Shown here one piece after another: positions 60,958-64,000 of a stretch of 64,000 bases of DNA (its first letter is position 1; each line of letters opens with the position of its first letter). The stretch is from assembly GCF_023544465.1 (NCBI RefSeq), contig NZ_JALPVL010000001.1, forward strand, positions 949,973 to 1,013,972, written 5' to 3'. The DNA is from Paractinoplanes maris (GTDB taxonomy: Bacteria > Actinomycetota > Actinomycetes > Mycobacteriales > Micromonosporaceae). Under the pieces are notes generated by a model, which made no database searches, had not been told where the DNA came from, and saw only the letters and a list, made by a program, of their open reading frames with translations. Position numbers and translations under genes: made by a program.

Positions 60958-61799
60958 TCGTAACCACCGTTGATCAGGCCGAGGCGCACCAGCTCGGTGA
61001 GCGGCTCGACGACACCGACCGCGCCGAAGCCCGCGAACAGCGGCCGCGGCTCGCTCCGCCGGGCCCGGCACGCCTCCACCAGCGGCACCGGATGGGTGGC
61101 GGCCAGCACCTCGGCCACCTCGGCGACCTCGCCGCCGTCGTGCGCGCTGATCGCCGCGGTGAGCACGTTGAGGAAGCCGTGATGGGTGAAGCCGGTCTCC
61201 GGATCGGTGTGCCGGATGGCGTGCCGCAGACCCGCGGCCAGCCGGAACGGCAACCGGCGGTCGCGGCAGGCGCAGAGCACCGCGGCCAGCTCGACCGGGG
61301 TCGGGAAGAGCTCGGCGGCCAGCCCGCCGACCCGGAACTTGGGGGCCAGCCGCACCCCGGCGTCCCGCGCCTCCACAACCGTGTCCAGGGCGCTCAGCAG
61401 CCCCCAGCTCAGCGGGATCTCGGCGTACACAAGAGGGGTCTCGTCGTTCTCGGCCAGCTCGCGCAGAGCGCTGAGGCCGGGCTGCGGATCCTCGCCGCGA
61501 CGAGCGACCGCCGCCTCCAGGTGCAGCACCTGCGCGCCGGCCGCTCGCAGCTTGTCGACCGCGATCGGGAGCGCGCCCAGGCTCACGTCGCCGACCAGGG
61601 CGACGGGCAGGTCCTGAGCATGCAGGTCGGCGCCGATCAGCGAGGCGGGCACGAGCAAGGAACCGAGCAGACCGGCGAACCAGCCTGCACGGTGCTCGTC
61701 GTGCTTGACGACAGCCTCGGCGACGCCGGTGGGGCTCGGCGGCAGCAGAGACGCGTCGTCCACCAGCCCGGCGAAGAGCGGAGGCACCAGCGTTGACAC
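60954..61799 (-). CDS. Orphan conserved protein coupled to fahA
   Basis: 281 residues. I recognise no family signature. It looks like an alternating beta/alpha (TIM-barrel-like) protein: 'LFAGLVDDASLLPPSPTGVAEAV', 'DLPVALVGDVSLGALPIAV', 'VLHLEAAVARRGEDP', 'TPLVYAEIPLSWGLLSAL', 'GVRLAPKFRVGGLAAELFP' and 'RLPFRLAAGLRHAIRHTDPETGFTHHGFLNVLTA'. Conserved-looking charged residues (Asp-Asp near the start, Glu in HLEA and YAE, Lys in PKFRVGG, His in AGLRHAIRH) could form an active site. It stands between hmgA and fahA and is coupled to fahA by GTGA, so it should act in homogentisate breakdown, possibly at the maleylacetoacetate step. No signal peptide. Start GTG 61799. Confidence 0.85.
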   Translation of the reverse strand: MSTLVPPLFAGLVDDASLLPPSPTGVAEAVVKHDEHRAGWFAGLLGSLLVPASLIGADLHAQDLPVALVGDVSLGALPIAVDKLRAAGAQVLHLEAAVARRGEDPQPGLSALRELAENDETPLVYAEIPLSWGLLSALDTVVEARDAGVRLAPKFRVGGLAAELFPTPVELAAVLCACRDRRLPFRLAAGLRHAIRHTDPETGFTHHGFLNVLTAAISAHDGGEVAEVAEVLAATHPVPLVEACRARRSEPRPLFAGFGAVGVVEPLTELVRLGLINGGYE

Positions 61800-61876
61800 G
61801 AATCCGAACCTAATGGACGCTTCGAGAAGCGGACAACCACGTCCGAAATGTCGGATCTCGAAGGTGAGTGGCAACG

Positions 61877-63034
61877 ATGCCTTTTTACCGCAGCATCGGC
61901 GAGGTGCCCCACAAGCGGCACACGCAGTTCCGGCGGCCCGACGGCGGCCTCTACAGCGAGGAGCTGATGGGTCAGGAAGGCTTCTCGTCCGACTCGTCCC
62001 TGCTCTATCACCGGCACCCGCCCACGGCGATCGTGTCGGCCGAGGCGTACGAGACACCGGCCCTGATCCGGTCGGCCAACCACCCGCTCAAGCCCCGCCA
62101 CCTGCGCACCCACAAGCTCGACGCCGGCCCGGCGGACGCGGTGCTCGGCCGCCGCGCACTGCTGGCCAACGACGACGTCCGCATCGGCTACGTGATCGCC
62201 GACCGGCCGTCCCCGCTCTACCGCGACGCCGTCGGCGACGAGTGCCTCTACGTCGAGGACGGCCGGATCGTCGTCGAGACCAGCTTCGGCGCGCTCGAGG
62301 CCGGCACCGGTGATTACGTGATCATCCCGACATCGGTGGTTCACCGGATCGTGCCGCTCGACGGTCCCGCCCGCCTGTTGACGATCGAGGCCACCGGCCA
62401 CATCGGACCCCCGAAGCGCTACCTGTCGGTGCGCGGCCAGTTCCTCGAGCACGCGCCCTACTGCGAGCGCGACCTGCGCAGCCCCGGAGAACCGCTGCTG
62501 GTCGACGCGACCGACGTCGAAGTGCTGGTCAAGCACCGGGCCGGGTGGACCAAGCACGTGTACGCCCAGCACCCGTTCGACGTGGTCGGCTGGGACGGCT
62601 GCCTCTACCCGTGGGCGTTCTCGATCCACGACTTCGAGCCGATCACCGGTCGCGTGCACCAGCCGCCACCGGTGCACCAGACCTTCGAGGGTCCGAATTT
62701 CGTGATCTGCTCATTCGTGCCCCGCAAGGTCGACTACCACCCGCTGGCGATCCCGGTCCCCTACAACCACCACAACGTCGACTCCGACGAGATGATGTTC
62801 TACACCGGCGGCAACTACGAGGCCCGCCGCGGCTCCGGCATCGAGCAGGGTTCGATCTCGCTGCACCCGTCCGGCTTCACCCACGGCCCCCAGCCCGGCG
62901 CGGTCGAGCGGGCCCTCGGCATCGAGGCCTTCGACGAGCTGGCCGTCATGGTCGACACGTTCCGCCCCCTCGACCTGTGCGAGGCGGCGGTCGCCGTCGA
63001 AGACACCGCGTACGCCTGGACGTGGAACCGCTAG
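61877..63034 (+). CDS. hmgA: Homogentisate 1,2-dioxygenase
   Basis: 385 residues. Opens the homogentisate ring to maleylacetoacetate. The cupin C-domain carries the iron ligands: His in 'PVPYNHHNVDSDEMMFYTGGNY', Glu in the same block and His in 'LHPSGFTHGPQPGA'; 'EVLVKHRAGWTKHVYAQHPFDVVGWDG' matches the family. ATG 61877 (MPFYRSIGEVPHKRHTQF) is chosen: AAGGTGAG is eight bases upstream and the family starts there; the GTG at 61868 is too close to that SD. Divergent from the orphan-fahA operon. Stop shares CTAG with the next gene. Confidence 0.96.
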   Translation: MPFYRSIGEVPHKRHTQFRRPDGGLYSEELMGQEGFSSDSSLLYHRHPPTAIVSAEAYETPALIRSANHPLKPRHLRTHKLDAGPADAVLGRRALLANDDVRIGYVIADRPSPLYRDAVGDECLYVEDGRIVVETSFGALEAGTGDYVIIPTSVVHRIVPLDGPARLLTIEATGHIGPPKRYLSVRGQFLEHAPYCERDLRSPGEPLLVDATDVEVLVKHRAGWTKHVYAQHPFDVVGWDGCLYPWAFSIHDFEPITGRVHQPPPVHQTFEGPNFVICSFVPRKVDYHPLAIPVPYNHHNVDSDEMMFYTGGNYEARRGSGIEQGSISLHPSGFTHGPQPGAVERALGIEAFDELAVMVDTFRPLDLCEAAVAVEDTAYAWTWNR

Positions 63035-63714
63035 ACGCCGATCACCGACATCTCGACGTCGATCCTGGCCGGGAGCGGCTTCTCGGCCGGGAACGACGGA
63101 ACCCGGAACACGAAGACCACAGCGTCATCGCCGGCCTTGTGCAGACAGTAACCACGCCCAGCGGTCAACGGCAGATATCCCGCCTGGTACTTGACCCCGT
63201 TGCTCTCCTGACAGGCCGCCGGATCGGCGAACGGGTCGCCACTGGCGGCCCCGATCGTCGCCCGTCCTTGCAGTGGTTCCGCACTCCAGACCCGCTCATC
63301 GGCGCCGGCACAGTTCTGCACCTTCTCGTCCTTGCCGGGCGTGGAGCACAGTAGGGAGAGGTCCCCGGTGTAGGCGTCGGTGCCGGGTCGTGGCGGTTGC
63401 AGCCAGAGCGCACCCTGCGGGTATTTGTCGCCGCTACCCATCGGGACCTGAACCTTCAGAATCGCCGTACCCAGGCCCTGCTGAGCCGACGCGGACACCC
63501 CGACGACGGGGGACCCGAGCACCGTGGGGAGGTCCTCAGTGTCCGATGTGGTCTGACTGCGATAGAGGGCCACCGCGAAGCTGCCGGCCGCGATCACCGC
63601 AACAGCAAGAGCCGCCGAAACGCCGGCCCGGCTGAGCCTTCGCACCCTTACCAGCACCACAGCAACCGCCACCAACACGACCACCGCCGCCACAGCGATC
63701 ACCAGATCCACCAT
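63031..63714 (-). CDS. Membrane-anchored exported protein of unknown function
   Basis: About 227 residues. Two hydrophobic helices at the N-terminus ('LVIAVAAVVVLVAVAVVLVRV' and 'GVSAALAVAVIAAGSFAVALY') flank a short Arg-rich turn. The rest is an outer domain of about 160 residues with paired Cys ('LSLLCSTPGKDEKVQNCAG', 'DPAACQESNG', 'GRGYCLHKAGDD'). No family is recognised. ATG 63714 gives the best anchor layout; a 14-residue longer frame exists. It is tail-to-tail with hmgA. Confidence 0.75.
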   Translation of the reverse strand: MVDLVIAVAAVVVLVAVAVVLVRVRRLSRAGVSAALAVAVIAAGSFAVALYRSQTTSDTEDLPTVLGSPVVGVSASAQQGLGTAILKVQVPMGSGDKYPQGALWLQPPRPGTDAYTGDLSLLCSTPGKDEKVQNCAGADERVWSAEPLQGRATIGAASGDPFADPAACQESNGVKYQAGYLPLTAGRGYCLHKAGDDAVVFVFRVPSFPAEKPLPARIDVEMSVIGV

Positions 63715-63768
63715 GCCGCCCAACCTATTGCACGCACCGCGTTTCCCGCGGCCCACTACTCTTCGTAA

Positions 63769-63999
63769 TCAGGCATCGAGCCGCCTCACTGTGGGTAGAC
63801 CCCAGGGCTCTGCCCCGGACCCCGGCCATCGCTGGAGAGCTCCCTGGTGATGGTTGCGGTGGGGGGCTTGGGGCAATGCCGCGTAGCTTAAGTTGATCTT
63901 GTTGTGGCCTGGGTGAAGGTGCGTAGCCGGATCGTGGCTGGTTTGTCGTGGCGGATGCTGGGTGTGTCGTGGGGTTTTTTCACGCGGTATTGGTTGTGG
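63769..63999 (-). other. Open frame running off the right edge (possible mobile-element remnant)
   Basis: 77 codons without a stop from the window edge to a TGA at 63771, with low third-position GC compared with neighbours. It includes HNKINLSYAAL and ends in the dispersed repeat (63822-63873). No family is recognised with certainty. The base composition differs from real genes here; it could be the tail of a transposase or non-coding. Confidence 0.25.
63822..63873 (+). repeat. Dispersed 52-bp repeat, copy 2
   Basis: Matches the reverse complement of 36799-36850 with two substitutions. It begins CCGGCCATCGCTGGAGAG and ends GGCTTGGGG. Confidence 0.85.
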
Positions 64000-64000
64000 C

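Overview
The window is very GC-rich with strong third-position GC bias, so many antisense frames stay open. Gene content fits a filamentous actinomycete, most likely Micromonosporaceae (Actinoplanes-like; this is inference). Supporting features are a CIRCE-controlled solo groEL, an MsiK-type sugar ATPase, a BTAD/NB-ARC/TPR regulator, DUF3263, DUF4032 and DUF2510 proteins, a mycothiol-family isomerase-like protein and a probable class E sortase signal. About 50 protein genes and one tRNA are supported. I see no prophage, CRISPR array, rRNA or biosynthetic megasynthase.

Region 1 (1-17.6 kb). The 3' part of a giant repeat-built surface protein ends in an LAKTG-TM-basic tail. It is followed by groEL with two tandem CIRCE boxes, a membrane protein, two GNAT genes flanking a small HExxH protein, and threonine synthase behind a SAM-I riboswitch. 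Next come an ABC-2 permease coupled to an unusual secreted-hydrolase/TM/ABC-ATPase fusion, and a Cdc48-like double AAA ATPase.

Region 2 (17.6-31.7 kb). An ABC-2 exporter pair is followed by an amino-sugar catabolic locus: a DeoR-type repressor facing SIS isomerase/deaminase, ROK kinase and nagA. Then come a PAP2 phosphatase, a secreted trypsin-like protease, a DUF4032 protein, a secreted Ala/Pro/Lys-rich protein and a large secreted subtilase.

Region 3 (32-47.9 kb). An Hsp70-ATPase/VNTR linker/TM/beta-propeller fusion, msiK and tRNA-Thr(UGU) precede an intergenic repeat region with a long hairpin. Then follow rlmB-cysS, a BTAD regulator translationally coupled to fumC, a small lipoprotein, a second non-homologous (class I) fumarase and a membrane-anchored beta-propeller protein.

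Region 4 (48-64 kb). This holds the tyrosine/homogentisate pathway genes: hpd, a HisC-like aminotransferase 2 kb downstream, and a divergent fahA-orphan/hmgA cluster 12 kb further on. Between them are two RDD proteins, an MFS/ROK divergent pair, an ArsR-AHSA1-MDMPI operon and a LysR/dialkylglycine decarboxylase divergent pair. No glutathione-type maleylacetoacetate isomerase is visible, and the unrecognised gene translationally coupled to fahA is the main functional unknown of the window. The right edge carries a repeat also found inverted at 36.8 kb.
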